Positions 8,200 through 16,620 of a stretch of DNA of 64,000 nt are shown here, one piece after another (the stretch's first letter is position 1; each line of letters begins with the position of its first letter). This DNA is from Pseudomonadota bacterium (GTDB lineage Bacteria > Pseudomonadota > Gammaproteobacteria > Burkholderiales > Burkholderiaceae_C). The stretch is from the NCBI GenBank assembly GCA_020161215.1, contig JAIUOM010000006.1, positions 1-64,000 of the forward strand. The letters run 5' to 3'. Both the position numbers and the translations under genes were made by a program. The notes beneath the pieces were generated by a model. It was not told the origin of the DNA, made no database searches, and saw only the letters and a program-made list of their open reading frames with translations.

Positions 8200-9093
8200 A
8201 TGAAGCACCGTGTATGGGCCGGCGCGTTGGCGCTGGCGTTGATGGCAGGGCACGCCCAAGCCGATCCGGCCAAGCTGGGTTCCACCCCTGCGCCGGTGGT
8301 GACGGTGAAAGGACGCAGCGTTCAGGACGTTCAAAACGCCATCGTGGCGATGATGCTGCCCGCGGGGAAAACCCCGACCCGGCAGGACCAGAACGTCATG
8401 GTCTATGAGTTCCCCCTCTCGTTCTGGCAATCCATTGGCGTGCAGATGGCGCAAGGGAACAGCGGGTGGCAGGAGCCCAAGGGGCGCTTGACCTTCACGA
8501 TGGCCCAGATGGCTTCTGACGTGATGGTGAGCAACAAGTTCGAGACTGTGGCCACCAACATGTTCAACGCCAGCAATTCGGTGGAGATCACCAACCCGGT
8601 GGTCTACAACGAGAACCACCTGGGGTTGCAACTGGTAGCGGCCTTTGCCGAAGGGCGCATGGTGCCCGGGGACCACAACGCGCTGGGCATTCAGGCCTAC
8701 GAGAAACCCACCCGAAAGACCCGCAAGGTTGGGGCCGTAATCGAAACCCTGGTGCCCGGCGCGCCAGCCGAACAGGCTGGACTACGCCCCGGCGACGTCA
8801 TCACCCACATCGGTGGCGTCCCCCTGGCCGAGCAGAGCCCTGCCGCCATCCAGCTGCTCGGTTTCTTGCAGATCGGTGAAGCAAAGCTACAAGTCCTCAA
8901 CAAGGGCGAAGTCGTCGTCCACAAGCGTCCGGCGCCCAATGCCCCTCCAGTGGCTCAAGCGACCGCCACTCCAGCACCCGCAGCGACCTCCGTTCCCACC
9001 GCCGCAGTTCCGCCTTCCGCGCCATCCTCACCTGCCTCGTCAACGCAAGAAAGCGGACAGGGCTGGTGGCAGAAACAGAAGCAGGGCGACTGA
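8200..9093 (+). CDS. Periplasmic PDZ-domain protein, 297 aa
   Basis: The start is the ATG at 8200, behind GGGGGAAGGG. MKHRVWAGALALALMAG then HAQA forms a signal peptide. Residues about 180-240 form a PDZ domain (VPGAPAEQAGLRPGDVITHI carries the family's GL/GD loop). The last about 60 residues are rich in Pro, Ala and Ser. No protease domain is present, so it probably acts as a periplasmic scaffold. The signal peptide and start region resemble those of the gene at 15763, which suggests shared ancestry of the 5' ends. Confidence 0.75.
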   Translation: MKHRVWAGALALALMAGHAQADPAKLGSTPAPVVTVKGRSVQDVQNAIVAMMLPAGKTPTRQDQNVMVYEFPLSFWQSIGVQMAQGNSGWQEPKGRLTFTMAQMASDVMVSNKFETVATNMFNASNSVEITNPVVYNENHLGLQLVAAFAEGRMVPGDHNALGIQAYEKPTRKTRKVGAVIETLVPGAPAEQAGLRPGDVITHIGGVPLAEQSPAAIQLLGFLQIGEAKLQVLNKGEVVVHKRPAPNAPPVAQATATPAPAATSVPTAAVPPSAPSSPASSTQESGQGWWQKQKQGD

Positions 9094-9098
9094 TCACC

Positions 9099-9560
9099 AT
9101 GCGAGGGATGGGATGGAGCCTCATCATCGTTCTGGTGGCTGCCGGCTGGCTGCTGGATACGATTGGGAAGACTGCATTCACAGTGGTGGTATGGGTCATC
9201 GTGGGCTTGGTCCTATTGGCCCAAGTCGCCGGATTGCTGGCAAAGATGGGGGTGCTTCGAATGCCGGCACCCCCTGCGTCCGGCCAGATGAGCCCCCAGG
9301 ACGAACATCGGTGGCAGCGTTCCCGTCAGCAGCGCGAACGTGGTGTGGCTGCCTTATTGGCCGCCGTCGAGCAGCGTGACCACGCAGCGGTGGAGCAGTT
9401 GGTGCTCCAGGAGAACGTGAGCCCTTACGAATCAGGCCTGTTCAAGAACCAGCGGTTGCTCAGTGCCTACGCCCTGGCCAGCGAACAGGGGTTCGATCCG
9501 GCGATTCGATTTTTCGAAGCCTGGAAGAACCACGGAAGTGCCGCGCGCATGGAGCCCTGA
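9099..9560 (+). CDS. Small inner-membrane protein, 153 aa
   Basis: Two hydrophobic segments at residues 5-20 and 25-45 anchor the protein. The remaining about 100 residues are cytoplasmic and charged, with a helical region (GVAALLAAVEQRDHAAVEQL) that resembles a single degenerate ankyrin-like unit. The ATG at 9099 follows six bases after the PDZ gene stop, so the two are co-transcribed. Family unknown. Confidence 0.65.
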   Translation: MRGMGWSLIIVLVAAGWLLDTIGKTAFTVVVWVIVGLVLLAQVAGLLAKMGVLRMPAPPASGQMSPQDEHRWQRSRQQRERGVAALLAAVEQRDHAAVEQLVLQENVSPYESGLFKNQRLLSAYALASEQGFDPAIRFFEAWKNHGSAARMEP

Positions 9561-9561
9561 A

Positions 9562-10680
9562 TTACCAATCCCTACGGCCGTTCTTGGTCGCGCAGCCCCG
9601 TTGAATCCACGTCGTGATGTTGGCGTCGCACAGGGCGGTGTCATCGCCGTCCACGTTGGTCATTCCCGACGGTGGGGCCGACCACATGTTCTGGAGCACG
9701 TAGCGCGGCTCAATACCCATGCGCACCAGGTAACCAAAGACCTGGCGGTAGGGCTCGCTGTCAAACGGAATGGCTTGACCGTCGGTGGTGTAGATCTGGT
9801 GGAATCCGAGCTTGGGGTAGGGCGACCAGTTCTGCCGCTCGACACCGGCCATGAACACCAACGGGCACGCGGAATAGCAGTTGTTGAACAGGGTGGTGTC
9901 CAAGCCCTTGCTGCGGATGTAGGCGCCGGCCTCCATGGCTTCGTGGACGTAGCCCCCCCCGCTGCCCAAGGCCACGACCTCGACGGTGGGGTTGGCTTCG
10001 ATGGCGTCCTGGATCTTCTGGGCGAACCCTTCCTCAATGTCGCCCAGCACTTTCAGGGCCTTGCCGTCGTTGGTCACGACGTAGAAGGAGGACTGCCCCT
10101 CCTGTTTGATGAAGGCCCGGGGCAACCCCAGTTGTCCTGCGCAATCCAGGTTCCAGGTCACCACCCTTTCGTCGTGGGACATGCCTAGGATGTGCTTGGC
10201 CACCCCGGCAAAGTTCCCCAGAGACACCGACATGATCCGAAGATCGGATGCGTTCTCCGTGGTCTGGGTCTCGTAGTCGGGCGCGTAGGTGATTTCCAGC
10301 CCCTTGACCAGGTCGGCCTTGCCCAGCAACTGACCGAGCACGAAACACTTGTGCTCGGGGATGTGGATCTCGTTGAACGCTGTTCCGGCTTGGGTGTATC
10401 CGTCGATCGCCACGCCCGCCTCAAACACTTTCGTGCCCAAGGCGTCCCGTTCGGCGGCCAGCTTCTCCAGCCAAGCCACCACCGCCGGATCGTCGGTATG
10501 GGCCTTCGGTGCTTCTGGAACGGGGGCGGGTTCTTCCACCGGAGCAGGATCAGGCTCGGGTTCGGTCACCGGCTCGGGAAGCGCGGCCGGTGGTTGCGGT
10601 GCCGCCATGGGCGGAGGAGTGGGCGCGTTGCATCCCGCGAGCATGGCCACGAGGGCCAGGCCAATGATCCGTTGGCTCAT
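9562..10680 (-). CDS. Periplasmic ClpP-fold lipoprotein (COG3904-like)
   Basis: The N-terminus is a lipoprotein signal (VAMLAGC; lipidated Cys17), followed by a Pro/Glu-rich linker. The C-terminal domain resembles the ClpP/crotonase-fold 'predicted periplasmic protein' family: GSGGGYVHEAMEAGAYIRS, then NNCYSACPLVFMAG with a likely nucleophilic Ser, then KLGFHQ with a likely catalytic His. The start at 10680 is chosen for the signal peptide; longer in-frame reading upstream has no such feature. Its substrate is unknown. It converges with the membrane-protein gene ending at 9560, with almost no gap. Confidence 0.75.
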   Translation of the reverse strand: MSQRIIGLALVAMLAGCNAPTPPPMAAPQPPAALPEPVTEPEPDPAPVEEPAPVPEAPKAHTDDPAVVAWLEKLAAERDALGTKVFEAGVAIDGYTQAGTAFNEIHIPEHKCFVLGQLLGKADLVKGLEITYAPDYETQTTENASDLRIMSVSLGNFAGVAKHILGMSHDERVVTWNLDCAGQLGLPRAFIKQEGQSSFYVVTNDGKALKVLGDIEEGFAQKIQDAIEANPTVEVVALGSGGGYVHEAMEAGAYIRSKGLDTTLFNNCYSACPLVFMAGVERQNWSPYPKLGFHQIYTTDGQAIPFDSEPYRQVFGYLVRMGIEPRYVLQNMWSAPPSGMTNVDGDDTALCDANITTWIQRGCATKNGRRDW

Positions 10681-11080
10681 AAAGGTGTTCTTCCCCTGAT
10701 GGGGAAAGGATACCCCGGAGGGTCCCGCCGGTTCGCATGGCCGGGGCAGCACCACCTGCCACCCCACCGCAAGGCCTTCGCAGCCCATGCCCCGTGCGGC
10801 CGCTCGATGTTCGACAGCTGAAACGCCAGGACCCTCCTCAACCGGTGAGCGAGGCGAAGACGGGTGGGGCAGGCCATGTCATGGCTCCATTGGGGTCGGT
10901 TGCTTCATCGCGGCACCTTGGGTTCACGCGTCCGAGCGCAAGTGCTTCGCACTCCTCCACGGTGTTTCGGCCTCTAGGGCTCCTGCGCTGCCGCTTGCTC
11001 GCTGACGAGGTGCTGCACGGCCTTTCGTCTCCCCGGATCGGTTCGCGAGCAATCCGCTCAAACCCAATCGGAGAAAGACC
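10681..11080. other. 400-base gene-free region
   Basis: I see no convincing gene here. The stretch separates the divergent genes at 10680 and 11081 and probably holds their promoters. No copy of the conserved 16-nt-spacer promoter is evident. Confidence 0.5.
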
Positions 11081-11287
11081 ATGGCCAAGAAGAACCAGCC
11101 CGCCAACGACCGCCTCGACGCCTTCTTGGTGGAGGAATACGAAGTCCAGGGCGACAAGCGCAGCAACTGGTCGAAGATCGGCTCGGCCTGGCCGCACCAG
11201 GACGGCAAGGGCTACCGCCTCGTCCTCAACGCGGTGCCGGTGAGCGGAGTGGTGGTCCTGCGTCTTCCGGAGCCGAAGGAAGACTGA
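11081..11287 (+). CDS. Small hypothetical protein, 68 aa
   Basis: A short protein of mixed charge beginning MAKKNQPANDRLDAF with a GGAGAAAGACC ribosome site in front. Its C-terminal half (GYRLVLNAVPVSGVVVLRL) is likely beta strand. It is followed by a tight UUCG-loop terminator. Function unknown. Confidence 0.7.
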   Translation: MAKKNQPANDRLDAFLVEEYEVQGDKRSNWSKIGSAWPHQDGKGYRLVLNAVPVSGVVVLRLPEPKED

Positions 11288-11293
11288 CCTCAC

Positions 11294-11317
11294 GGGGCCC
11301 TTCGGGGCCCCTTTCTT
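11294..11317 (+). terminator. Rho-independent terminator, UUCG loop
   Basis: GGGGCCC-TTCG-GGGCCCC followed by TTTCTTTT stops the 68-aa gene. Confidence 0.85.
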
Positions 11318-11336
11318 TTCCTCAGGGAGAACACCC

Positions 11337-11528
11337 ATGAAAACCATCAATGCCCAGTGGCGCAACGGCTTCAACGCCGCTCTTCAGTCGCACTTCGCCA
11401 TCACCATCGGCGACGCCGGCCTTACCGATACAGATCTCGTCAGGTATTCCGATCTCCCGCCCGAGCAAGCCGCTCTGCAGTTCGGCGAAGACTATGACCT
11501 GGACCGGGTCGACCAAGGGTGGCGCTGA
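11337..11528 (+). CDS. Small hypothetical protein, 63 aa
   Basis: Begins MKTINAQWRNGFNAAL, is acidic towards the C-terminus and has no known domain. A CAGGGAGAA ribosome site lies upstream. A second UUCG-loop hairpin (11538-11553) follows. Function unknown. Confidence 0.65.
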   Translation: MKTINAQWRNGFNAALQSHFAITIGDAGLTDTDLVRYSDLPPEQAALQFGEDYDLDRVDQGWR

Positions 11529-11537
11529 CACACGCAC

Positions 11538-11553
11538 GGGGCCTTCGGGCCCC
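11538..11553 (+). terminator. UUCG-loop hairpin, weak terminator
   Basis: GGGGCC-TTCG-GGCCCC is a perfect stem but lacks a clear T run, so termination may be partial. Confidence 0.55.
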
Positions 11554-11593
11554 TCATCGGCGACTTGCCTAACAAAAATGCGCGCGGTGCTTC

Positions 11594-11612
11594 GCGGATT
11601 TGAACTTTAGTC
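11594..11612 (+). promoter_or_regulatory. TTTAGTC-type upstream box
   Basis: This 19-base site matches the consensus GCRGATTTTNACTTTAGTC seen at 17650, 18937 and 27170. Here it lies 12 bases before the -35 instead of 22, so the spacing differs. Confidence 0.5.
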
Positions 11613-11624
11613 TGCAACGTCCCC

Positions 11625-11652
11625 TTGCGCGTTTGTCGTGCAGGAGTATCCC
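11625..11652 (+). promoter_or_regulatory. Element promoter for the 11717 operon
   Basis: TTGCGC, 16-nt spacer, TATCCC. It is followed by the palindromic operator at 11657-11685 and the small membrane-protein operon. Confidence 0.6.
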
Positions 11653-11656
11653 AGAG

Positions 11657-11685
11657 GTATGACGAGGGTAATACCCGGGTCATAC
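11657..11685. promoter_or_regulatory. 29-bp palindromic operator
   Basis: GTATGAC ... GTCATAC (7-bp arms) encloses GGGTA-A-TACCC (5-bp arms) on the same centre at 11671; only two symmetric positions fail. It lies just downstream of the promoter at 11625-11652, where a repressor would block transcription. Confidence 0.65.
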
Positions 11686-11716
11686 ACCGACAAACGAAAC
11701 GCTGGGGAGGAGCGAG

Positions 11717-12088
11717 ATGTTTATCAATTTCAGAATGACGTGGAGGGGCATGGTCAATGTGTTGATCCTTGTCTACCTGGTGAGCTTGCTCTACCTAGGA
11801 ATGAATCGCTGGGATCAATTCTCAAGCGATTGGAACCGAACGTTCGGCGCCAACATGCCCAACGCCAGCGCCATGAGCGACGGGGTCGATCACGCCCGTT
11901 CATACCTGCCGTCGGTAGCAGATGAATACATGGAAAAGGCAGAAGCGGATGCGAAGAACAGCCGTTCCCTTTTCGATGTGCTCAGGGGCACCTTGCACAG
12001 CCTGGGGTTGTCCGACACCCAACCGCAAGGGCTGCCCTACGGCATGAACGAGAACCTGGAGAGCCCCTATGACCATCTCGCCGATTAA
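11717..12088 (+). CDS. Single-pass membrane protein, 123 aa
   Basis: A hydrophobic segment at residues about 12-28 anchors a hydrophilic, probably periplasmic, C-terminal region. It overlaps the next gene by 20 bases. It opens a tightly packed operon of four very small genes with overlapping ends. No family recognised. Confidence 0.7.
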   Translation: MFINFRMTWRGMVNVLILVYLVSLLYLGMNRWDQFSSDWNRTFGANMPNASAMSDGVDHARSYLPSVADEYMEKAEADAKNSRSLFDVLRGTLHSLGLSDTQPQGLPYGMNENLESPYDHLAD

Positions 12089-12311
12089 GCCCCTCGCACG
12101 CATCACGCTGCGCGACTGGCGTGATCTCGCCGTGTTCCTCCTGGCAGGATTGAGCGGATGGGTCTTGCTCAAGCTCTGCGCGCAAACGCTGCTCGATCCC
12201 AATGCCAAGCTGGCGGATCTCGCAATCGGGGTGGGCGGACTGGTTATTACGTATGCCGTGATCAGCGCGTGGGTGATGGTGCCCGCGGTGATGCTGGCAG
12301 GTGGCGCATGA
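12069..12311 (+). CDS. Two-pass membrane protein, 80 aa
   Basis: Two hydrophobic segments (residues about 20-38 and 52-75) make a helical hairpin in the inner membrane. It starts inside the previous gene, and its stop overlaps the next start (ATGA). Function unknown; the size resembles holin-like or conjugation accessory proteins. Confidence 0.7.
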   Translation: MTISPIKPLARITLRDWRDLAVFLLAGLSGWVLLKLCAQTLLDPNAKLADLAIGVGGLVITYAVISAWVMVPAVMLAGGA

Positions 12312-12499
12312 TCACCTTCGGAGCCATCGTAACCACCGCCTGGGTGGTCCTCTTCCTCTTCATCGTCTTTTGCATCGCCGGCATCCATTGGGGAAGCGCG
12401 AAGCGACAGGCGGGGAATGCCCGCCGCCGTTCGCTGCTGAAAGCCGCGATCATCGCGGGATTGGCGGTGGCGGTGGTGCTGTCCTTGGCGTTGCCATGA
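12308..12499 (+). CDS. Two-pass membrane protein, 63 aa
   Basis: The ATG at 12308 is coupled to the previous stop. Two hydrophobic helices (residues 3-22 and 42-60) flank a basic loop (KRQAGNARRRS). Its stop overlaps the next start at 12496. Function unknown. Confidence 0.65.
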   Translation: MITFGAIVTTAWVVLFLFIVFCIAGIHWGSAKRQAGNARRRSLLKAAIIAGLAVAVVLSLALP

Positions 12500-12666
12500 C
12501 CCGGCCGGCCTACGTTCAAATGGCCGTGAAGTTGCCCCCTGAGCTCAAGGAGCGTTTGGAGCGGGTGGCGGAAGAGGAGCAGCGGCCTGTCTCTGACCTA
12601 GTGCGCGAGCTGGTCAGGGAGGGGCTGGCCAAGCGTGCATTCATGCCGAATGGAAAAGGCACCTGA
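12496..12666 (+). CDS. Ribbon-helix-helix protein, 56 aa
   Basis: The sequence MTRPAYVQMAVKLPPELKER then a DLVRELVREGL helix is a typical RHH/CopG fold: a basic strand followed by two helices. Such proteins dimerise on short palindromes. It is the last gene of a four-gene ATGA-coupled operon and may regulate it through the palindrome at 11657-11685 (inference). Confidence 0.75.
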   Translation: MTRPAYVQMAVKLPPELKERLERVAEEEQRPVSDLVRELVREGLAKRAFMPNGKGT

Positions 12667-12695
12667 AACACGGCACCATCTGATCATCCAACCGG

Positions 12696-13436
12696 ATGGG
12701 GTGGACGGTGGTTCAGCGGTATCCCTATGAGCCTCTAGGCGTGCACGTCACCAATGAGGAGACCGTCACCTGCCAGTTCCGCAAGGTCGAACTGAGCAAT
12801 GATTTCGGAACCAGCGAAGCCATGCTGATGTTCTACAGCCAACACGGGCGTTGCGCGCGGTGCGATGGTCCGATGGACGACTGGGCACGGCACGAGGCCT
12901 GCAAGCCCGGACCCCGTCGATTCCGTAGCATCCAGGCCCCCGACCTGGAGGTGGCAATGCCGTCGGCTGTCTACGTGTCGGGCGGGGCATTGCGAGGCAA
13001 AGAGGGCCAGCTCCGTGCGGCGTTCCTACGGCAACAACGAACGAAAGCCGTCAGCGGGTCGCGCACTCGCGCAGAAGTCAGGACGCTGCTCGATCTGCAG
13101 GAGCAACGGTGCTACTACTGCTTCGCTTCGCTTGTCGGCCCAGGGGGCTCGGTGAACGCACCGGGGGAGCCGACAACCTGCCACGAAGATCATTACGTGT
13201 CGCTGAGGTGGGGTGGGAGTCATTCCATCTCCAACATCGTCCTGGCTTGTGTGGACTGCAATTCTCGGAAGCGTGACATGCACGGCGACGACTTTGCGCA
13301 GGAGTGCTTGGAGGCTGCGACAAGGGCTGTTCGCAAGGGCTTGCTGCGCATCCACCAAGCCAGGGCCGCTCACTTCAGCCGTTTGGTGGCCGTTGACGAC
13401 CCTTCTGTCTCAGCTGGGGAGACGGGCACCCCGTAG
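12696..13436 (+). CDS. HNH-type endonuclease with zinc Cys pairs, 246 aa
   Basis: The C-terminal half shows a canonical HNH site: CYYC, then HEDHYVSLRWGG, SISN and CVDCNSRKRD, giving His, Asn and two zinc-binding Cys pairs. An extra N-terminal cluster (CARCDGPMDDWARHEAC) could bind a second zinc. The gene starts 30 bases after the RHH gene and ends nine bases before the CoiA-like gene at 13446. The two nuclease genes look co-expressed. Confidence 0.8.
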   Translation: MGWTVVQRYPYEPLGVHVTNEETVTCQFRKVELSNDFGTSEAMLMFYSQHGRCARCDGPMDDWARHEACKPGPRRFRSIQAPDLEVAMPSAVYVSGGALRGKEGQLRAAFLRQQRTKAVSGSRTRAEVRTLLDLQEQRCYYCFASLVGPGGSVNAPGEPTTCHEDHYVSLRWGGSHSISNIVLACVDCNSRKRDMHGDDFAQECLEAATRAVRKGLLRIHQARAAHFSRLVAVDDPSVSAGETGTP

Positions 13437-13445
13437 CGTGCCGGA

Positions 13446-14906
13446 ATGGATCAGCCTGTCCGTTATGTGCCCGCCGCAAAGCGATCTCACGATCTGGTCT
13501 GGGACCGGGTGAGCGGTGACACCCTCACCCTCGAAGGCTTCATGGAAGGCCGGGACTACGGGGAGGTGGTCCGGGATGGTCGTCTGGCAGCGGAGCTTGA
13601 GCTGCTCGACGGAACGCCGCGCTACGTCTGCCCCCACTGCAAGGATGCGATGGGGGTTAGGTCCAAGGCGATTCGGGCGCGCACGGAAAATCGGTTCTAC
13701 TTCGATCACCTCACGGCGCGCTTGCGGGAGACTTGCACGGGTCGCAAAGGCCACTCGCCCGCGGCCATCCTGGCCCGCAAGTTCGGGCTACACAAGGAAG
13801 GGTCGCTCCACAAAGCCTTCAAGCAGTGGGTGAGCGACAGCCTGGCTGCCGATGCGTCCTTCTCCAATACCCAGCTGGAGCGGCGATGGTGGGACGTGGA
13901 CGGCGCGAAGTGGCGCCAGCCCGACATTCAGACCCAGCGGGACGGTCAGCGGTGGGCCATCGAGATCCAGCTGTCCACCACGTTCGTGCACGTCATCGCC
14001 GAACGCATGAAGTTCTACCGCGAGAACACCGGGCACATGCTCTGGCTGTTCAAGGACCTGGACCTGTCGAAGTTCCGGTTGGCCGAAGACGATCTGTTCT
14101 TCTCCAACAACCGCAATGCATTCCGGGTCACCCCGCAAACGGTGGCACGGTCGCAGCGCGAGGGGCGCTTCTATCTGGAAGGCGCCTGGCTGGAGCCCCG
14201 CCTTACAAACGGGGTTGTGGAGGATGTGGAGGTGCGCCGGGAGGTGGCCTTCGACGAACTGACATTCGACACCTGCAGCCGCGGCGTTCCCAGGGCCTAC
14301 GCCTTCGACTACGAGGGGAACAAAGCCCACGTCGAGAAGGAACAGGCGGCGTGGAAAGAGGAACAGGTGTGGGCCCAGCGACGGGAGGCTTTCGAGACGT
14401 TCTACGTCGCACTGCTGCGTGGGGAGATCGACGACTACAAGGAGCGGGATCGGCGCTGGGAAGGACTGCGCCGCTCCTTCGCGCAGGTGGGAATCACTCT
14501 GCCTCAAAACGCCAAGGGTCAAGGAGAACTGGACCGGCTGCTGATGGCCGGCTACTCGGCCAAGCATGGCCAGGGGAAACCCATCGGCATCGGATTCGAG
14601 ACCATGGCTGAACTCGGTCACCACATCCACAAGGTCTGGCCCAAGACCCTCTGGTTTTACCGGTGCATGCTCCGCGCCCACGGCCAGTTGAAGACCGTGT
14701 TGGAACAGGACCGAACCGGGAAGCTCCAAGGCAAGATGAAAGCCGTGTTGTCCAGCCTGGCCAAGGGTGAGGCCAGCTTTCAGCCCGACCGGACGTGGGA
14801 CGGGTTGCTGCTGCGCCTGTTCCCTGAAGTGGCGGACGTGTGGCGTGCCGATCCATCGCACGTCGCGGACGCGGTGCTGCGCCAATCGGCCTCGCAGGGG
14901 CGCTAG
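13446..14906 (+). CDS. CoiA-like PD-(D/E)XK nuclease-domain protein, 486 aa
   Basis: The N-terminal part has CPHC (62-65) with further Cys and His that suggest a zinc site. It is followed by a nuclease-like core: WRQPDIQ with Asp160, then WAIEIQLS with Glu173 and Gln175 in the D-ExQ form typical of the competence protein CoiA. The C-terminal 250 residues are long and helical, with no family that I can name. The gene follows the HNH gene closely. Known relatives act on DNA entering the cell, so a role in processing or restricting incoming DNA is plausible. Confidence 0.7.
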   Translation: MDQPVRYVPAAKRSHDLVWDRVSGDTLTLEGFMEGRDYGEVVRDGRLAAELELLDGTPRYVCPHCKDAMGVRSKAIRARTENRFYFDHLTARLRETCTGRKGHSPAAILARKFGLHKEGSLHKAFKQWVSDSLAADASFSNTQLERRWWDVDGAKWRQPDIQTQRDGQRWAIEIQLSTTFVHVIAERMKFYRENTGHMLWLFKDLDLSKFRLAEDDLFFSNNRNAFRVTPQTVARSQREGRFYLEGAWLEPRLTNGVVEDVEVRREVAFDELTFDTCSRGVPRAYAFDYEGNKAHVEKEQAAWKEEQVWAQRREAFETFYVALLRGEIDDYKERDRRWEGLRRSFAQVGITLPQNAKGQGELDRLLMAGYSAKHGQGKPIGIGFETMAELGHHIHKVWPKTLWFYRCMLRAHGQLKTVLEQDRTGKLQGKMKAVLSSLAKGEASFQPDRTWDGLLLRLFPEVADVWRADPSHVADAVLRQSASQGR

Positions 14907-15244
14907 ACCGCGAATGGCTGGAGGGCACGGTGAAGATCGCTTCGCAGGACTTCAAACTCGCCGTTGAGTAACCGGGCCGTTCGCCGCATGGTTTCCCAGT
15001 CAGGGGACTGCGCAGGGATCGTCCTTGCGTTGTCGAGGAGCGCGTCAGCGGCGCTCGAAAACCCAACGAGGCGCTGATGCAACTGATTCGGCAACGCGAG
15101 GTCTTGGGCGAGCAGTGCCCTGGCCTCCGCCGCATTGAGCTCGGTCATGTTCAGATCGACGAGGGCGGCGAGTTCAACCCTGGGTGAGGGTTGCGCCTGA
15201 TCGGTGGGGGTGGGGCTCAGCAGACGGGAAATCCATTTCCACAT
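14903..15244 (-). CDS. Hypothetical protein, 113 aa
   Basis: Begins MWKWISRLLSPT, then is mostly helical and soluble. The ATG at 15244 is preferred because AAGGA lies nine bases upstream; an ATG at 15253 is in frame. Its stop overlaps that of the convergent CoiA-like gene by four bases. It lies just downstream of the HTH regulator gene. Confidence 0.6.
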   Translation of the reverse strand: MWKWISRLLSPTPTDQAQPSPRVELAALVDLNMTELNAAEARALLAQDLALPNQLHQRLVGFSSAADALLDNARTIPAQSPDWETMRRTARLLNGEFEVLRSDLHRALQPFAV

Positions 15245-15268
15245 CGGGATCATTCCTTGTTGTGACTG

Positions 15269-15652
15269 CTATTCCTTGGTGAGGTTCGACAACTGCTCGA
15301 TGAGCACGTTGCGTTTTTTCGGTGGCAACTCTGAAAGCTTCTCCAAAACCTCCGCCAACCGGACTTGCTGGGCCTCGTTGTGCTCGCCCAGGGCCAAGAT
15401 GGCGTTGGCCATGGCCGGAGAACTGGCCAACAGGTAGGCGGGTGGGACGTCCAAGGCCAGGGCCAGCTCGAACAGCGATTCCAGGCTGATGGCCATGCTC
15501 TCGCTTTCATAACGGCTGATCCGCGCGGACGCGGTGTCCTTGTCCAACCCCATGCGCACCCCGACCTCGCGTTGGCTCAGGCCTCGCAGCTGGCGGGCCT
15601 GGCGCAGGCGCGCCGCCACGACAGCCCGAGGGACCGGCGGGGGAGTGCTCAC
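15269..15652 (-). CDS. XRE-family HTH regulator, about 127 aa
   Basis: A Cro/C1-type helix-turn-helix is clear: LRQARQLRGLSQREVGVRMG, then a recognition segment with SRYES. The C-terminal 60 residues are helical and may dimerise. The start is uncertain: GTG at 15652 gives a sensible N-terminus, but no strong ribosome site is seen. It is a candidate regulator for the element's operators, though nothing ties it to one. Confidence 0.7.
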   Translation of the reverse strand: MSTPPPVPRAVVAARLRQARQLRGLSQREVGVRMGLDKDTASARISRYESESMAISLESLFELALALDVPPAYLLASSPAMANAILALGEHNEAQQVRLAEVLEKLSELPPKKRNVLIEQLSNLTKE

Positions 15653-15762
15653 GGGCTGAACGGATGCAATGCAGGCATGCCGACAGGATGACCCAGGCCC
15701 TACGCCCCGGGTAGACTCTACGCACCACGTAAGTTCGTGGCAAGGAGCCAACAGGGGGTTCT

Positions 15763-16620
15763 ATGGCAAGCAAAGGGTGGGCCGGCGCGCTGACGCTGGC
15801 CTTGGCGTTCCAGGCCCAGGCCGGGGACGGGAAGGGGTTGCTGGAGACCATCGGGAGGGCACTGGGCAACACCCCGCGGGTGGCTGCAGAGAAGGCGCGC
15901 AGTCCTTACCTGGAGCCGGCCGGGACCTACTGGGATCTGGACCAGGAGATGCTGGAGGGGGCGCAGCACCTCCGGGTGGGTCAAACAGCGACCGGTGGGG
16001 CGGGCTCGGACATGTGCGACATGGACCTGCTCGCGATGGCGCACTCTGACTACCAACAGGACGCCAAGCGGCGGCAGTGGTGCCTCTACCAGTGGTGGGT
16101 GGCCGAGACCAAGATCAACGGCCCCAACGGGATCGAGAAGACGCAAACGGACGCAATTGAACGCCGGTATGGGCCTGCAATCGACGCGCGACGGGACAAG
16201 TTCAAGACCACTCGCCGCTTCGCCGTTCGCCCGCAGTTTGCGTCGCTGGGCGGCATCGAATACAACGCTGCCCGAGGTGTCATGGAAGTCTACGTCCCCA
16301 TGCCGCAGATCTCCGCCTCTGGACTGTCGGTGACGGGCAAAGGTTTCGTGCCCTGGCATCGGGTCACCCCCACTGGGGTCTCCAGTCCACCCCACGCCGG
16401 GCGATACGAGCTCTTGATCCGCATGGACCCGGCGGAAGCCGCCAGCCTCGCCAAGCAAGGCCGCGACGCCAGCGATGACCTTGTCGTCTTCACGGTCAAC
16501 CGGGTATGGGTCGAGAACGCGGTCCCGAAAATGGACGTGACGGTTGAGCGGGTGCGCGTCGGCTACCGCAACGAAACGATCGAAGTGGATCTCACCAAGA
16601 AGCAAGGAGCAAGCTCATGA
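15763..16620 (+). CDS. Secreted protein of unknown family, 285 aa
   Basis: MASKGWAGALTLALAFQAQA is a signal peptide that resembles that of the PDZ gene at 8200. The mature protein has scattered Cys (SDMCDMD, RQWCLYQWW) and a C-terminal half that looks beta-rich. It does not match a family that I know. The stop overlaps the start of the lipoprotein gene (ATGA). A small inverted repeat (GTAGA-C-TCTAC) lies about 45 bases upstream. Confidence 0.65.
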   Translation: MASKGWAGALTLALAFQAQAGDGKGLLETIGRALGNTPRVAAEKARSPYLEPAGTYWDLDQEMLEGAQHLRVGQTATGGAGSDMCDMDLLAMAHSDYQQDAKRRQWCLYQWWVAETKINGPNGIEKTQTDAIERRYGPAIDARRDKFKTTRRFAVRPQFASLGGIEYNAARGVMEVYVPMPQISASGLSVTGKGFVPWHRVTPTGVSSPPHAGRYELLIRMDPAEAASLAKQGRDASDDLVVFTVNRVWVENAVPKMDVTVERVRVGYRNETIEVDLTKKQGASS

